Source: Aquabacterium sp. NJ1 (GTDB lineage Bacteria; Pseudomonadota; Gammaproteobacteria; Burkholderiales; Burkholderiaceae_C). Taken from it: 64,000 bases of DNA. Positions 1 to 10,200 of this stretch are shown one piece after another. Each line of letters starts with the position of its first letter. Position 1 is the stretch's first letter. A program made the position numbers and the translations under genes. The stretch is taken from contig NZ_JRKM01000001.1 in assembly GCF_000768065.1 (NCBI RefSeq), positions 682,001 through 746,000 on the forward strand, read 5' to 3'. The notes under the pieces are model-generated. The model was not told the DNA's origin, made no database searches, and saw only the letters and a list, made by a program, of their open reading frames with translations.

Positions 1-438
1 GCTCCCGTGGTCAAGAGCGTGTCGAGCGGCGGTTCGCTGACCGTGACCGACATCAAGGCTGACCTGACCAACAAGACCATTTTCGCCACCATCATTGGCG
101 CCAATGGCGTGGGCACGGTCAACAACTTTGCGCTGTGGAACTTCAGCACCATCACCGGCACCACCGCCTACGCTGGCCCTGGCACCTACATCAACGACAT
201 CAGCGGCCTGAGCCTGACGGCAGATGGCTTCACTAAGTTCTCGCAAGCCCTGGGCCTGCTGAGCCTGGGTAAGGCGGCCATGAACGGCATCACCGACTAC
301 GGCACCATTCATTCCGTGCTCAACACCACGCTGGATCTGGGCCCCACCACGCCGGCTATTCCAGAGCCCTCGACCTATGCACTGATGGGCCTGGGTCTGG
401 TTGGCGTGGCTTTCGCCGCACGCCGCAAGTCGGCCTGA
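1..438 (+). CDS. PEP-CTERM sorting domain protein (3' part)
   Basis: The reading frame is open from the first base of the window, so the N-terminus lies upstream; 145 residues are visible. The C-terminus is a clear PEP-CTERM signal: a Pro-Glu-Pro triplet (residues AIPEPSTYAL), then a hydrophobic stretch rich in Gly/Leu/Val, then a basic ArgArgLys tail. Family knowledge: such proteins are exported and processed by an exosortase, often in bacteria that make exopolysaccharide. The visible mature part is rich in Thr/Gly/Asn and matches no domain I can name. The gene is followed by a good terminator. Sorting class is confident; function of the mature domain is unknown. Confidence 0.85.
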   Translation, partial: APVVKSVSSGGSLTVTDIKADLTNKTIFATIIGANGVGTVNNFALWNFSTITGTTAYAGPGTYINDISGLSLTADGFTKFSQALGLLSLGKAAMNGITDYGTIHSVLNTTLDLGPTTPAIPEPSTYALMGLGLVGVAFAARRKSA

Positions 439-497
439 TTGCCGCTGCCCGCTTGACTCCACTGACGGGTGGCTGACAAGGCCACCCTGATTCTTCA

Positions 498-534
498 AAA
501 CACACGACTGGGAAACCGGTTCGTGTGTTTTTTT
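498..534 (+). terminator. Rho-independent terminator after the PEP-CTERM gene
   Basis: A 10-bp stem AAACACACGA / TCGTGTGTTT (498-507 with 521-530) has an inner GG/CC pairing in the loop and runs into a T tract. Confidence 0.85.
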
Positions 535-558
535 ATGGGAGAGGCATGCGCCAATGAA

Positions 559-586
559 AAAGGGCCCTTCGTGTGAAGGGCCCTTT
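559..586 (-). terminator. Terminator downstream of tRNA-Gly
   Basis: A perfect 12-bp inverted repeat AAAGGGCCCTTC / GAAGGGCCCTTT with a 4-nt loop (GTGT). It lies just beyond the 3' end of tRNA-Gly on the minus strand and is followed there by T-rich sequence. Confidence 0.8.
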
Positions 587-593
587 CAAAATT

Positions 594-669
594 TGGAGCG
601 GGATAAGAGGCTCGAACTCTCGACCTATACCTTGGCAAGGTATCGCTCTACCAACTGAGCTAATCCCGC
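594..669 (-). tRNA. tRNA-Gly (anticodon GCC)
   Basis: The minus strand folds as a 76-nt tRNA: acceptor GCGGGAT pairs with ATCCCGC, the D-arm contains AGCTCAGTTGGTAGAGC, the anticodon loop is centred on GCC between CTT and AAG, the T-loop is GTTCGAGCC, and the 3' CCA is encoded. Confidence 0.97.
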
Positions 670-774
670 ATGTGCTGTCTTTCGACGGCGTCTTCGCTTT
701 TGCAGATGCTCTAGAGTTGCCCCTTGCTTTGCTGCGTTGATCACCGTTTGGCGCAGTGATCAGCGAAGACCTGA

Positions 775-804
775 ACTATACATCATTTTTGACGTTTCGA
801 TCAA
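775..804 (-). promoter_or_regulatory. Sigma-70-type promoter for tRNA-Gly
   Basis: On the minus strand TTGATC (799-804) and TATAGT (775-780) are separated by 18 bp. Transcription would start near 768, about 100 nt before the tRNA. The rest of 670-826 holds no gene; a 7-bp inverted repeat around GATCAC (about 739-763) lies after lon but has no T tract. Confidence 0.55.
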
Positions 805-826
805 GCCGTCGCATTTTTTCAACCGA

Positions 827-3253
827 TCAGTGCTTCATCACATCGCTGCTGCCCGCAGCCGCAGGGGCCGCAGCCGCTTCCGGCTTGGCTTCCACCTTGG
901 CCTCTTCTTCAGGCAGTGGCGTGGGCTGGCGCTCCAGTGCCACTTCCAGCACCTTGTCGATCCACTTCACAGGCACGATCTCGATCTGGCTCTTCACGTT
1001 CTCGGGGATCTCAGCCAGGTCCTTCACGTTCTCTTCAGGGATCAGCACGGTCTTGATGCCACCGCGGTGAGCAGCCAGAAGCTTCTCCTTCAAGCCGCCA
1101 ATCGCCGTGACTTCACCACGCAGGGTGATTTCACCCGTCATGGCCACGTCAGCACGCACCGGGATACCCGTCAGTGCCGACACGAAAGCCGTGGTCATGG
1201 CCGCACCAGCAGACGGGCCGTCCTTCGGCGTGGCGCCATCCGGCACGTGAATGTGGATGTCGCGCTTCTCGAACAGATCGTCGGTGATGCCCAGCCGGCG
1301 GGCGCGTGAACGCACCACCGAACGAGCGGCCTCGACGGACTCCTTCATCACATCGCCCAACTGGCCGGTGCGGATGATGTTGCCCTTGCCGGGCATGATC
1401 GCGGCTTCGATGGTCAGCAGATCGCCGCCCACTTCCGTCCACGCCAGGCCCACGACCTGACCGACCTGGTTGTCCTTCGTGGCTTCGCCGTAGCTGTACT
1501 TGCGCACGCCCAGGAAGTCATTGAGGTTCTCGTCGGTCACGACCACCTTCTCGGTGTACTGCTTGAGCGCAAAGCCCTTGATCACCTTGCGGCAGATCTT
1601 GGAGACCTCGCGTTCCAGCGAACGCACACCGGCTTCACGGGTGTAGTAGCGGATGATGCCGCGGATGGCGCTTTCAGCGACTTCCAACTCACCGTCCTTC
1701 ACACCGTTGTTCTTGATCTGCTTGGGCAGCAAGTACGTTTGAACGATGTGCACCTTCTCGTCTTCGGTGTAGCCGGCCAGGCGGATCACTTCCATCCGGT
1801 CCAGCAAGGCTGGCGGGATGTTCAGCGAGTTCGAGGTCGCCACGAACATCACATCCGACAAGTCGAAATCAACCTCGATGTAATGGTCACCGAAGGTGTG
1901 GTTCTGCTCGGGGTCCAGCACCTCCAGCAGCGCCGATGAAGGATCGCCACGGAAGTCCATGCCCAACTTGTCGATCTCGTCGAGCAGGAACAGCGGGTTG
2001 CGCACACCGACCTTGCCCAGGCTCTGCAGCACCTTGCCCGGCATAGAGCCGATGTAGGTGCGGCGGTGGCCACGGATCTCGGCTTCGTCACGCACGCCGC
2101 CCAGGGCCATGCGCACGAACTTGCGGCCGGTCGCACGGGCGATCGACTGACCCAGCGAGGTCTTGCCGACACCGGGAGGGCCAACCAGGCACAGGATGGG
2201 CGCCTTGACCTTGTCCACGCGTTGCTGCACAGCAAGATACTCAAGGATGCGTTCCTTGACCTTGTCGAGGCCATAGTGCTCTTCGTTCAGCACCGACTCG
2301 GCGAGCGCCAGGTCATGCTTGACCTTGGACTTCTTGCTCCAGGGCAGGCCGACCAGGGTGTCGATGTAGTTGCGCACCACCGTCGCTTCGGCCGACATCG
2401 GCGACATCAGCTTGAGCTTCTTGAACTCGGCCTCGACCTTCTTGCGTGCCTCCTTGGGCATGCGAGCGGCTTCGATCTTCTTGGCGATTTCTTCGAGGTC
2501 TGCGCCCTCTTCGCCTTCACCCAGCTCTTTCTGGATGGCCTTGACCTGCTCGTTCAGGTAGTACTCACGCTGCGACTTCTCCATCTGGCGCTTGACGCGG
2601 CCACGGATGCGCTTCTCGACCTGCAGGATGTCGACTTCGTGTTCCAGTTGCTCCAGCAGCTTTTCCAGGCGACCAGAGACCGAGAACAGATCCAGCACGG
2701 CTTGCTTGGCTTCGAGCTTGAGCGGCAAATGCGCGGCGATGGTGTCAGCCAGACGGCCAGCATCGTCGATACCGGAGATCGAGGTGAGGATCTCGGGCGG
2801 GATCTTCTTGTTGAGCTTGACGTACTGGTCGAACTGCTGCGTCACCGCGCGGCGCAGTGCCTCAACCTCGGGCGTGATATTGCCTTCGGGCTGCACCGGC
2901 ACCACATCAGCGGTGAAGTACTCGTTTTCGTCGTGGATGGCCGACGTATTGGCACGCTGCACGCCTTCAACCAGCACCTTCACGGTGCCGTCAGGCAGTT
3001 TCAACATCTGCAGAATGCTGGAGACGCAACCGATGTCGAACATGTCTTCCGCCTTGGGCTCGTCCTTGCCGGCGGCCTTCTGAGCCACCAGCATGATTTG
3101 CCGGCCAGCTTCCATCGCGGCTTCCAGTGCCTTGATGGACTTGGGGCGCCCCACGAACAGCGGGATCACCATGTGCGGAAAGACCACGACGTCGCGCAAG
3201 GGCAGCAGTGGCAGCGTGATGGGTTCAGAAGGAAGAATGGGGTGTCCAGACAT
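827..3253 (-). CDS. lon: ATP-dependent protease La (Lon)
   Basis: An 808-residue Lon of normal length: an N-terminal substrate-binding LON domain (about 10-200), a coiled region, an AAA+ module with Walker A GPPGVGKT (358-365) and Walker B FLLDEID (422-428), and a C-terminal Ser-Lys protease domain with catalytic Ser681 in PKDGPSAG and Lys724 in GGLKEK. It ends in an Ala/Pro/Glu-rich tail. Lon degrades misfolded and regulatory proteins in the cytoplasm. I chose the ATG at 3253 because a GTGAG ribosome site precedes it and because the farther ATG at 3280 falls inside the predicted heat-shock promoter. It is the last gene of a tig-clpP-clpX-lon block and has its own promoter. Confidence 0.98.
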   Translation of the reverse strand: MSGHPILPSEPITLPLLPLRDVVVFPHMVIPLFVGRPKSIKALEAAMEAGRQIMLVAQKAAGKDEPKAEDMFDIGCVSSILQMLKLPDGTVKVLVEGVQRANTSAIHDENEYFTADVVPVQPEGNITPEVEALRRAVTQQFDQYVKLNKKIPPEILTSISGIDDAGRLADTIAAHLPLKLEAKQAVLDLFSVSGRLEKLLEQLEHEVDILQVEKRIRGRVKRQMEKSQREYYLNEQVKAIQKELGEGEEGADLEEIAKKIEAARMPKEARKKVEAEFKKLKLMSPMSAEATVVRNYIDTLVGLPWSKKSKVKHDLALAESVLNEEHYGLDKVKERILEYLAVQQRVDKVKAPILCLVGPPGVGKTSLGQSIARATGRKFVRMALGGVRDEAEIRGHRRTYIGSMPGKVLQSLGKVGVRNPLFLLDEIDKLGMDFRGDPSSALLEVLDPEQNHTFGDHYIEVDFDLSDVMFVATSNSLNIPPALLDRMEVIRLAGYTEDEKVHIVQTYLLPKQIKNNGVKDGELEVAESAIRGIIRYYTREAGVRSLEREVSKICRKVIKGFALKQYTEKVVVTDENLNDFLGVRKYSYGEATKDNQVGQVVGLAWTEVGGDLLTIEAAIMPGKGNIIRTGQLGDVMKESVEAARSVVRSRARRLGITDDLFEKRDIHIHVPDGATPKDGPSAGAAMTTAFVSALTGIPVRADVAMTGEITLRGEVTAIGGLKEKLLAAHRGGIKTVLIPEENVKDLAEIPENVKSQIEIVPVKWIDKVLEVALERQPTPLPEEEAKVEAKPEAAAAPAAAGSSDVMKH

Positions 3254-3278
3254 ATTGGGCTCACTTTCTCTGATGCCC

Positions 3279-3308
3279 ACATGGGGCTTCAGCGATAAAA
3301 CACAAGGG
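3279..3308 (-). promoter_or_regulatory. Heat-shock (sigma-32 type) promoter of lon
   Basis: On the minus strand CCCTTGTG (3301-3308), a 14-bp spacer and CCCCATGT (3279-3286) closely fit the sigma-32 pattern CCCTTGAA-N13-15-CCCCATNT. Predicted start is near 3272, giving a leader of about 20 nt that holds the lon ribosome site. Confidence 0.7.
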
Positions 3309-3349
3309 CACCGTGAAAACCTAGAAGTACAGGGTTTTCAGCGGTGCCC
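3306..3349 (-). terminator. Hairpin/terminator after clpX
   Basis: Long imperfect stem GGGCACCGCTGAAAACC / GGTTTTCACGGTGCCC around a 10-nt loop, followed on the minus strand by CTTGTGTTTTAT. It probably ends clpX transcripts; its distal arm touches the -35 of the lon heat-shock promoter. Confidence 0.6.
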
Positions 3350-3375
3350 GTCAGAGCTGACCTATTCGGTTTCGC

Positions 3376-4653
3376 TCAGGCACTGGCCTTAGCCTGTTCC
3401 CGATACACCAACAAGGGCTTGGCGTTCTCTTCGATGGTGGACTCATCCAGGACCACCTTTTGCACTCCTTCCTGGGTAGGCAATTCGAACATCGTGTCAA
3501 GCAACGACTGTTCCAGAATGGAGCGAAGACCACGCGCGCCGGTCTTGCGGGCCAGGGCCTTGCGGGCGATGGCAGCGAGCGCCGGTTGACGGATCTCGAG
3601 TTCGACCCCATCCATGCTCAGAAGTTGCTGATATTGCTTGATCAACGCATTCTTGGGTTCGGTCAGGATACGCACCAGCGCATCCTCGGTCAATTCACCC
3701 AGGGTGGCCACAACGGGCAAACGACCAACCAGTTCGGGGATGATGCCGAACTTGATCAGATCCTCGGGCTCGACCTCGCGGAACACTTCAGAGAGTTTCT
3801 TCTCTTCCTTGCTCTGAACCGCGGCGCCAAAACCGATGCCGGACTTGACCGAACGGTTCTGAATGACCTTCTCGAGGCCGTCGAAAGCGCCGCCGCAGAT
3901 GAACAGGATGTTGGTCGTGTCGATCTGCAGGAAATCCTGATTGGGATGCTTGCGGCCACCTTGCGGGGGCACCGAAGCCATCGTGCCTTCGATCAGCTTC
4001 AGCAAGGCCTGCTGCACGCCCTCACCCGACACGTCACGCGTGATGGAGGGGTTGTCGGACTTGCGCGAGATCTTGTCGATTTCGTCGATGTAGACGATAC
4101 CGCGCTGGGCCTTCTCGACCTCGTAGTTGCAGTTCTGCAGCAGCTTCTGGATGATGTTTTCGACGTCTTCGCCCACATAACCGGCTTCGGTCAGGGTGGT
4201 GGCGTCGGCGATCACGAAAGGCACGTTCAGCAGGCGGGCCAGGGTCTGGGCCAGCAGCGTCTTGCCGGAGCCGGTAGGCCCGATCAGCAGGATGTTGCTC
4301 TTGGCCAGCTCGACATCGGGCTTCTTGTTCTCGCCCGTGCCCATGTGCTTGAGCCGCTTGTAGTGGTTGTACACGGCCACAGACAGCGTGCGCTTGGCCG
4401 TGTCCTGGCCGATCACATACTGGTCCAGGCTGGATTTGATTTCGGCCGGCGTGGGCAGGTCGCTGCGTGCAGGACGTGATTGTTCGGCTTCGGCAGCGAC
4501 CTCATCACGGATGATGTCGTTGCACAGCTCGATGCACTCGTCGCAGATGAAGACCGACGGGCCGGCGATGAGCTTCTTCACCTCGTGCTGGCTCTTTCCG
4601 CAGAAGGAGCAGTAGAGGATTTTTTCGCTGGAGGAGCCTTTTTTATCTGCCAT
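3376..4653 (-). CDS. clpX: ClpX, ATPase subunit of ClpXP
   Basis: A 425-residue protein with the ClpX order of parts: an N-terminal C4 zinc finger (Cys15, Cys18, Cys37, Cys40) for substrates and adaptors, then an AAA+ domain with Walker A GPTGSGKT (125-132) and Walker B VYIDEID (187-193), and the IGF loop (KSGIGFGA) that docks on ClpP. It unfolds tagged proteins and feeds them to ClpP. Length and motifs are normal. It lies 147 bp downstream of clpP on the same strand and is followed by a hairpin before lon, so clpP-clpX expression can be separate from lon. Confidence 0.98.
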   Translation of the reverse strand: MADKKGSSSEKILYCSFCGKSQHEVKKLIAGPSVFICDECIELCNDIIRDEVAAEAEQSRPARSDLPTPAEIKSSLDQYVIGQDTAKRTLSVAVYNHYKRLKHMGTGENKKPDVELAKSNILLIGPTGSGKTLLAQTLARLLNVPFVIADATTLTEAGYVGEDVENIIQKLLQNCNYEVEKAQRGIVYIDEIDKISRKSDNPSITRDVSGEGVQQALLKLIEGTMASVPPQGGRKHPNQDFLQIDTTNILFICGGAFDGLEKVIQNRSVKSGIGFGAAVQSKEEKKLSEVFREVEPEDLIKFGIIPELVGRLPVVATLGELTEDALVRILTEPKNALIKQYQQLLSMDGVELEIRQPALAAIARKALARKTGARGLRSILEQSLLDTMFELPTQEGVQKVVLDESTIEENAKPLLVYREQAKASA

Positions 4654-4800
4654 GGTGCAGGCCTGTCAAAGAGTCGGCAAGGGGGGTTGAGGACATGATA
4701 AGACAAATGCCCTGGCGGCGATCCCCGTGAACTGCCCCATCTTGGCGCGGCTTTTTTGCCACTTTCAGGGGTGTTTCGGGGTGCCAGGGCACCTGTCGGC

Positions 4801-5409
4801 TCACTGCCGCTTGTCCAGCACCTTGTCGATGAGTCCGTAGGTGGCGGCCTCATCGGCCGACATGTAGTAGTCGCGTTCGGTATCGTTCTGGATCTTCTCC
4901 AGGGGCTGGCCGGAACGCTCGGCCAGGATACGGTTGAGTTGCTCGCGGGTCTTGAGGATCTCGCGGGCGTGGATTTCGATGTCCGTGGCCTGACCTTGGG
5001 CGCCGCCCAGAGGCTGGTGGATCATGATCTTGGAGTTGGGCAGCGCGAAACGCTTGCCCTTGGCACCGGCGGCCAGCAGGAAGGCCCCCATAGACGCAGC
5101 CATGCCCATACAAAGTGTGGACACGTCGGGCTTGATGAACTGCATGGTGTCGAAAATCGACATGCCAGCGCTCACGCTGCCGCCAGGCGAGTTGATGTAG
5201 AACGAGATGTCCTTGTCCGGGTTCTCGCTCTCCAGGAACAGCATCTGAGCCACGACCAGGTTAGCGGTGGCGTCATTGACGGGGCCGACCAGGAAGATCA
5301 CCCGCTCGCGCAAGAGGCGGCTGTAGATGTCATAGGCGCGTTCACCACGACCTGATTGCTCAATGACCATGGGCACCAGGCCCAGGTTCTGAATGTCCGT
5401 TGCGCTCAT
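4801..5409 (-). CDS. clpP: ClpP, proteolytic subunit of ClpXP
   Basis: A 202-residue serine peptidase of the usual length. The triad is visible as Ser106 (GMAASMG), His131 (MIHQP) and Asp180 (TERDYYM), with the same spacing as the E. coli enzyme. It forms the two-ring barrel that degrades substrates delivered by ClpX. The start ATG at 5409 has an AAGGA ribosome site 6 nt upstream. A hairpin separates it from tig and a promoter lies in the gap, so it is at least partly expressed on its own. Confidence 0.98.
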   Translation of the reverse strand: MSATDIQNLGLVPMVIEQSGRGERAYDIYSRLLRERVIFLVGPVNDATANLVVAQMLFLESENPDKDISFYINSPGGSVSAGMSIFDTMQFIKPDVSTLCMGMAASMGAFLLAAGAKGKRFALPNSKIMIHQPLGGAQGQATDIEIHAREILKTREQLNRILAERSGQPLEKIQNDTERDYYMSADEAATYGLIDKVLDKRQ

Positions 5410-5474
5410 GTGCTTCCTTCTGTAGGTGGCACCTCATTCGTGCGAGGAACCACAAATGTGAGGTTGTGAAAAAG

Positions 5475-5503
5475 ATTATGACGCTGGATACGCCCCGGTC
5501 GAA
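5475..5503 (-). promoter_or_regulatory. Sigma-70-type promoter of clpP
   Basis: Minus strand TTCGAC (5498-5503), a 17-bp spacer and CATAAT (5475-5480), 65 bp before the clpP start and downstream of the tig terminator. Confidence 0.5.
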
Positions 5504-5571
5504 CGCGAGAAAAAGCGCACGACTACCTTGGTCGTCTTTCCGTTGTTTGCAAGCACAGACAAAGTCGCACA

Positions 5572-5614
5572 AAACAAAAGGCACCTGCTTCCACTGGGGA
5601 TTGCAGGTGCCCTT
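5572..5614 (-). terminator. Terminator after tig
   Basis: Stem AAAGGGCACCTGC / GCAGGTGCCTTT with a 14-nt loop, then TTTTGTTTTG on the minus strand. The core 9-bp arms are 5580-5588 and 5603-5611. Confidence 0.8.
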
Positions 5615-5690
5615 TGCAGAAAGAAAGCGAGGGTTGGCAAACGCCCGGCATTCACCGGGCAGAAGCAAACCCCACTGTGCTGCTGGGAAA

Positions 5691-7013
5691 TCAGGCAGCG
5701 GCCTGTTGGCCCATCAGTTCTTCGAAGCCCAGTGCCTTGTCGGTGACCTTGGCCTTGGACAGCACGAAGTCAGCCACATTGCCTTCAATCACGACGGCTT
5801 CCACTTCAGCCATGCGCTGGCGGTCGCTCATATACCAGGCCACCACTTGAGCAGGCTGCTCGTAGCTCTGTGCCAGCTCTTGAATGTGGGCTTGCAGTTG
5901 CTCGGGCTTGGCTTGCAGGTTGTTGGCCTTGACCAGTTCAGCCACGGTCAGGCCCAGACGCACGCGGCGCTCGGCTTGGGGCTTGAACATTTCGGCGGGG
6001 ATCGGGGCCTTGTCGGCGTCCTTGATGCCACGTGCCTTCAGGTCTTCGCGGGCGCCTTCCACCAGGCGGTCGGACTCGGCTGCCACCAGCGACTGGGGCA
6101 GATCGAAATCGACCAGCTTCAGCAGGGCTTCCATCACGGCAGCCTTGTTACGGGCAGCCACGCGGAACTTGACTTCACGCTCGAGGTTGCGCTTGATGTC
6201 GGCGCGCAGGGCGTCGAGCGAACCATCGGCCAGGCCCAGGCCCTTGATGAACTCTTCGTTCAGCTCGGGCAGGTTCTGGGCTTCCACCTTCTTGACCGTC
6301 ACCAGGAAGTCGGCTTCCTTGCCGGCCACGTCCTTGCCGTGGTAGTCATCAGGGAACTTCAGGGGGAAGGTCTTGGAGTCGCCCGCCTTCATGCCGCGCA
6401 CGGCCTTCTCGAAAGCTTCGAGCATCTGGCCTTCGCCCACGAGGAACTGGAAGCCTTCAGCCTTGCCGCCTTCGAAAGGCACGCCGTCGATCTTGCCTTC
6501 GAAGTCGATGGTCACGCGGTCGCCATCGGCAGCGGCTTCAGCAGCCGGGCGCTGGGCGAACGTGCGACGCTGCTTGCGCAGGATCTCGATGGTGCGGTCA
6601 ATCGCTGCGTCGTTGACTTCAGCGGTCACGCGCTCGACTTCAACCGAGGCCACGTCACCGATCTTCACTTCGGGGTAGACCTCGAAAGTGGCGTCGAACT
6701 GCAGCTGGCCTTCAACCGGGCCGCCTTCTTTTTCGGAGATGCGGGGCTGGCCGGCCACGCGCAGTTGCGCTTCTTGAGCGGCCTGGGCGAAAGCCTCACC
6801 CAGCTTGTCGTTGACCACTTCGTATTGCACGGAGTAGCCATAGCGCTGGGCCACGACATTCATCGGCACCTTGCCGGGACGGAAGCCGTCTGCCTTGACA
6901 GTGCGGGCCAGCTTTTTCAGGCGGGCATCGACTTCAGATTGCAGAACGTCAGCTGCCAGGGACAGCGTGATGCGGCGCTCCAGCTTGTCGAGGGTCTCCA
7001 CGTTGATCGCCAT
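5691..7013 (-). CDS. tig: Trigger factor (ribosome-bound chaperone/prolyl isomerase)
   Basis: A 440-residue trigger factor of normal length. The N-terminal ribosome-binding domain carries the signature GFRPGKVP (43-50). An FKBP-type prolyl isomerase domain covers about 160-245 (starting GDRVTIDFEGKIDG), and the rest is the helical C-terminal chaperone domain. It receives nascent chains at the ribosome exit. GAGA before the ATG serves as ribosome site. The gene starts only 32 bp after the 3' end of tRNA-Leu on the same strand, so read-through from the tRNA promoter is likely. Confidence 0.98.
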   Translation of the reverse strand: MAINVETLDKLERRITLSLAADVLQSEVDARLKKLARTVKADGFRPGKVPMNVVAQRYGYSVQYEVVNDKLGEAFAQAAQEAQLRVAGQPRISEKEGGPVEGQLQFDATFEVYPEVKIGDVASVEVERVTAEVNDAAIDRTIEILRKQRRTFAQRPAAEAAADGDRVTIDFEGKIDGVPFEGGKAEGFQFLVGEGQMLEAFEKAVRGMKAGDSKTFPLKFPDDYHGKDVAGKEADFLVTVKKVEAQNLPELNEEFIKGLGLADGSLDALRADIKRNLEREVKFRVAARNKAAVMEALLKLVDFDLPQSLVAAESDRLVEGAREDLKARGIKDADKAPIPAEMFKPQAERRVRLGLTVAELVKANNLQAKPEQLQAHIQELAQSYEQPAQVVAWYMSDRQRMAEVEAVVIEGNVADFVLSKAKVTDKALGFEELMGQQAAA

Positions 7014-7045
7014 GATGTGATCTCTCAGTAAATAAGAATTGAGTC

Positions 7046-7132
7046 TGGTGCGCGGGGGGGGACTCGAACCCCCACACCATTGCTGGCGTCAGGACCTAAA
7101 CCTGGTGCGTCTACCAATTTCGCCACCCGCGC
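7046..7132 (-). tRNA. tRNA-Leu (anticodon UAG)
   Basis: An 87-nt class II tRNA on the minus strand: acceptor GCGCGGG pairs with CCCGCGC, the anticodon loop TTTAGGT gives UAG, a long variable arm follows, the T-arm contains GGTTCGAGTCC, and CCA is encoded. It reads CUA and other CUN codons. Confidence 0.96.
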
Positions 7133-7280
7133 ATTGACTTTGAAAAGTCCGGCCGCCGGTCGTGCCTGCGAAGCGGCTCACGAAGTGAAACGGTCTCACG
7201 CAGGCCCACCCGGCACCCGGACAGGCTAATTTGGTCTGAACCGCCGATTCTAACGCGGCTCAGCCCCTGTTTTGACGGCC

Positions 7281-10200
7281 TCAGGCCGTTGTCGACTGGT
7301 GGCGAACCCTGAACCAGGCCGCGTACATGGCTGGCAAGGCCAGCAGGGTCAGCAAGGTGGCCACGATCAGGCCGCCCATGATGGCCACCGCCATCGGGCC
7401 CCAGAAGGCGCTGCGGGTCAGCGGGATCATGGCCAGCACGGCCGCGGCCGCAGTCAGCACGATCGGGCGGAAACGGCGCACGGCCGCCCCGACGATGGCA
7501 TCCCAGGCTGGCACACCCCGGGCGCGGTCCTGCTCGATCTGGTCGATCAGGATCACCGAGTTGCGCATGATCATGCCCATCAGGGCGATCACACCCAGCA
7601 TGGCCACGAAACCGAACGGCCTGTCCGAGGCCAGCAAGGCCATGGCCACACCGGCAATGCCCATCGGCCCGGTCAGGAAAACCAGCAGCGCACGCGAGAA
7701 GCTCTGCAACTGCAGCATCAACAGCGTGAAGATGATGAACAGCATGGCCGGCACATTGGCAAAGATCGAGCCCTGGCCCTTGGTGCTTTCTTCTGCCGTA
7801 CCCGCCAGTTGCACGTGGTAGCCCTCGGGCATCTTGGCTTCCAGCTCCTTCATCTTGGGCCACAGGGCCTGGCTCACGGTCGGGCCCTGGATGCCGTCGC
7901 GCACATCACCCTGCACGGTGATGGCGAAGTGGCGGCCATCGCGCCAGAGTACGCCGGGCTCCCACACCAGCTTGGGCTTGGCCACTTGCAGCACCGGCAC
8001 CATCTTGCCCGACGCTGTCGGCACGTAGGCGTTGTCCAAGGCGCTCAGGGTCTGGCGCTCGGATTGCGGCGAGCGCAAGGCAATGTCGATGAGGCGGTCG
8101 CCTTCGCGGTACTGGCCCACGGTCGTGCCGGAGGTCAGCACCTGGCTGGCCTGGGCGATGGACTGCGTGGTCACGCCCAGGGCGCGCGCCTTGTCCTGGT
8201 CCACACTCAGTCGGATGGATTTGACGGACTCGTTCCAGTTGTCGTTGACGCCGCGCATGTCAGGGTGCGCACGCATCATCGTCTTGGCTTCTTCCGCCCA
8301 GTGGCGCAAGGTCGTCACGTCATCCCCCACGATGCGGAATTGCACCGGGTAAGGCACGGGCGGCCCGTTGGGCAACAGCTTCACACGCGTGCGCACCTCG
8401 GGGAACTCGGTGGCCAGGATGGTGGGCAGCTTGTGCCGGATCTGCTCGCGCATGGCCGCGTCCTGCGGCAACACCACGATCTGGCTGACGTTGCTCTGCG
8501 GGAAGATCTGGTCCATGGGCAGGTAGAAGCGTGGCAGGCCCGAGCCAATCCATGAGCTCACGGTCTTGACGCCCGGCTCCTTCATCATGCGCGCCTCGAA
8601 GCGCCGCGCCACGTCCTCGGTCGAGTCAAAGCTGGAGCCTTCCGGCAGCCACAGGTCCACGATGATCTCGGGGCGGCTGGAATCCGGGAAGAACTGCTGC
8701 TGCACCTTGCCCATGCCGACGAAACCGAGGAACAAGGCCCCCAGGGTGATGGCGATGGTGATCCAGCGGTGCGCCACGCACCAGTTCACCAGCGCCTTGA
8801 AGCGCGAGTAGAACGGTGTGTCATACAGATCAGCCAGCTCGCCCTCGCCCGCCTGAATCTTCGGGCGAGTGCGCAGCAACCATTGGCCCAGGTAGGGCAC
8901 GAAGTAGACCGACACCACCCAGGAGATCAGCAGCGCCGCGGCGGTCACCGCAAAGATGGCGAAGGTGTACTCGCCCACGGCCGAGTTGGCCATGCCGATG
9001 GGCAGGAAGCCGGCCGCCGTGATCAAGGTGCCCGTCAGCATGGGCATGGCCGTGATGTCGTAGGCGGCGGTGGCCGCGCGCATCTTGTCGTAGCCCTCTT
9101 CCAGCTTGTGCACCATCATCTCGACGGCGATGATGGCGTCGTCCACCAGCAGGCCCAGCGCGATGATGAGCGCACCCAACGAGATCTTGTGCAGGCCCAC
9201 GCCCCACAGGTCCATGACCAGGAAGGTCACGGCCAGCACCAGGGGGATGGTGATGCCCACCACCAGGCCCGGCCAGACATCCAGGCGCAGCGGCTTGGTG
9301 TGCAAGCCCAGGCTCAGGAAACTCACCGCGAGCACCACCACCACGGCCTCGACCAGGGCGTGCACGAACTCACCCACGGAGTTGGACACCGCCTGCGGCT
9401 GGTTCTGGATCTGATCCAGCTCGATGCCCACAGGCAGGCTGGCCTTGATACGCTCTGTCGCAGCCGACAGGTTCTTGCCCAGCTCGATGATGTCCCCGCC
9501 CTTGGCCATCGAGATGCCCAATGCGACCACCTGCTTGCCCTGGTGGCGAACCTTGGTGACAGGCGGATCTTCATACCCGCGGCGCACGGTGGCGATGTCG
9601 CCCAGGCGGAAGGTGCGGGCCTGCCCGGTGGCCGGGTTGAGCACACGCAAAGGCATCTGCTTCAACTGCTCGACGTTCTGGAAGGCGCCGTTCACGCGCA
9701 TCTGCACATTGGTACGGTCGCCGTTGTAGACGCCCGCGCCCTCGACGCCGTTCTGCGCATTGAGTTGCTGGATCACCTGTTGCAGATCCAGCCCCAACTG
9801 GGCCAGCTTGAACTGCGGGATCTCCAGGAAGATCTTCTCGGCTTGCACGCCGAACAGTTCCACCTTGGCCACGCCCGGCACACGCAACAAATCAGAACGG
9901 GCGCGGTCTGCAAACTGACGCAACTCTTCTTGCGAGAAGCCATCGGCAGACAAGGCGTAGATGGAGCCGTAGACGTCACCGAACTCGTCGTTGTAGAACG
10001 GGCCGATCACGCCTTGCGGCAAGGTGTAGCGCATGTCGCCCACCTTCTTGCGCACCTGGTACCAGAGGTTGGGAATTTCCTTGGGCGGTGACGAATCCTT
10101 GACCATGAAGAGCGTGAAGGACTCGCCCGGCTTGGTGTAGGACTGGATCTTGTCGGCGTAAGGCACCTCCTGCAGCGTGCGCTCGATCTTGTCTGTCACC

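Noticed and set aside
3253..3280. Upstream ATG for lon giving nine more residues
   Set aside because: It lies in the -10 of the predicted heat-shock promoter and lacks a ribosome site.
5400..7031. 543-codon plus-strand frame opposite trigger factor
   Set aside because: The minus strand is an intact tig with its tRNA and terminator; the plus frame is His/Leu/Gln-rich noise.
7275..7289. Hairpin ACGGCC-TGA-GGCCGT at the end of the RND permease gene
   Set aside because: A 6-bp stem with a 3-nt loop and no T tract; not a convincing terminator.
7272..10091. Two long plus-strand frames opposite the RND permease
   Set aside because: They are rich in His, Gln and Arg with no motifs; the permease is certain.
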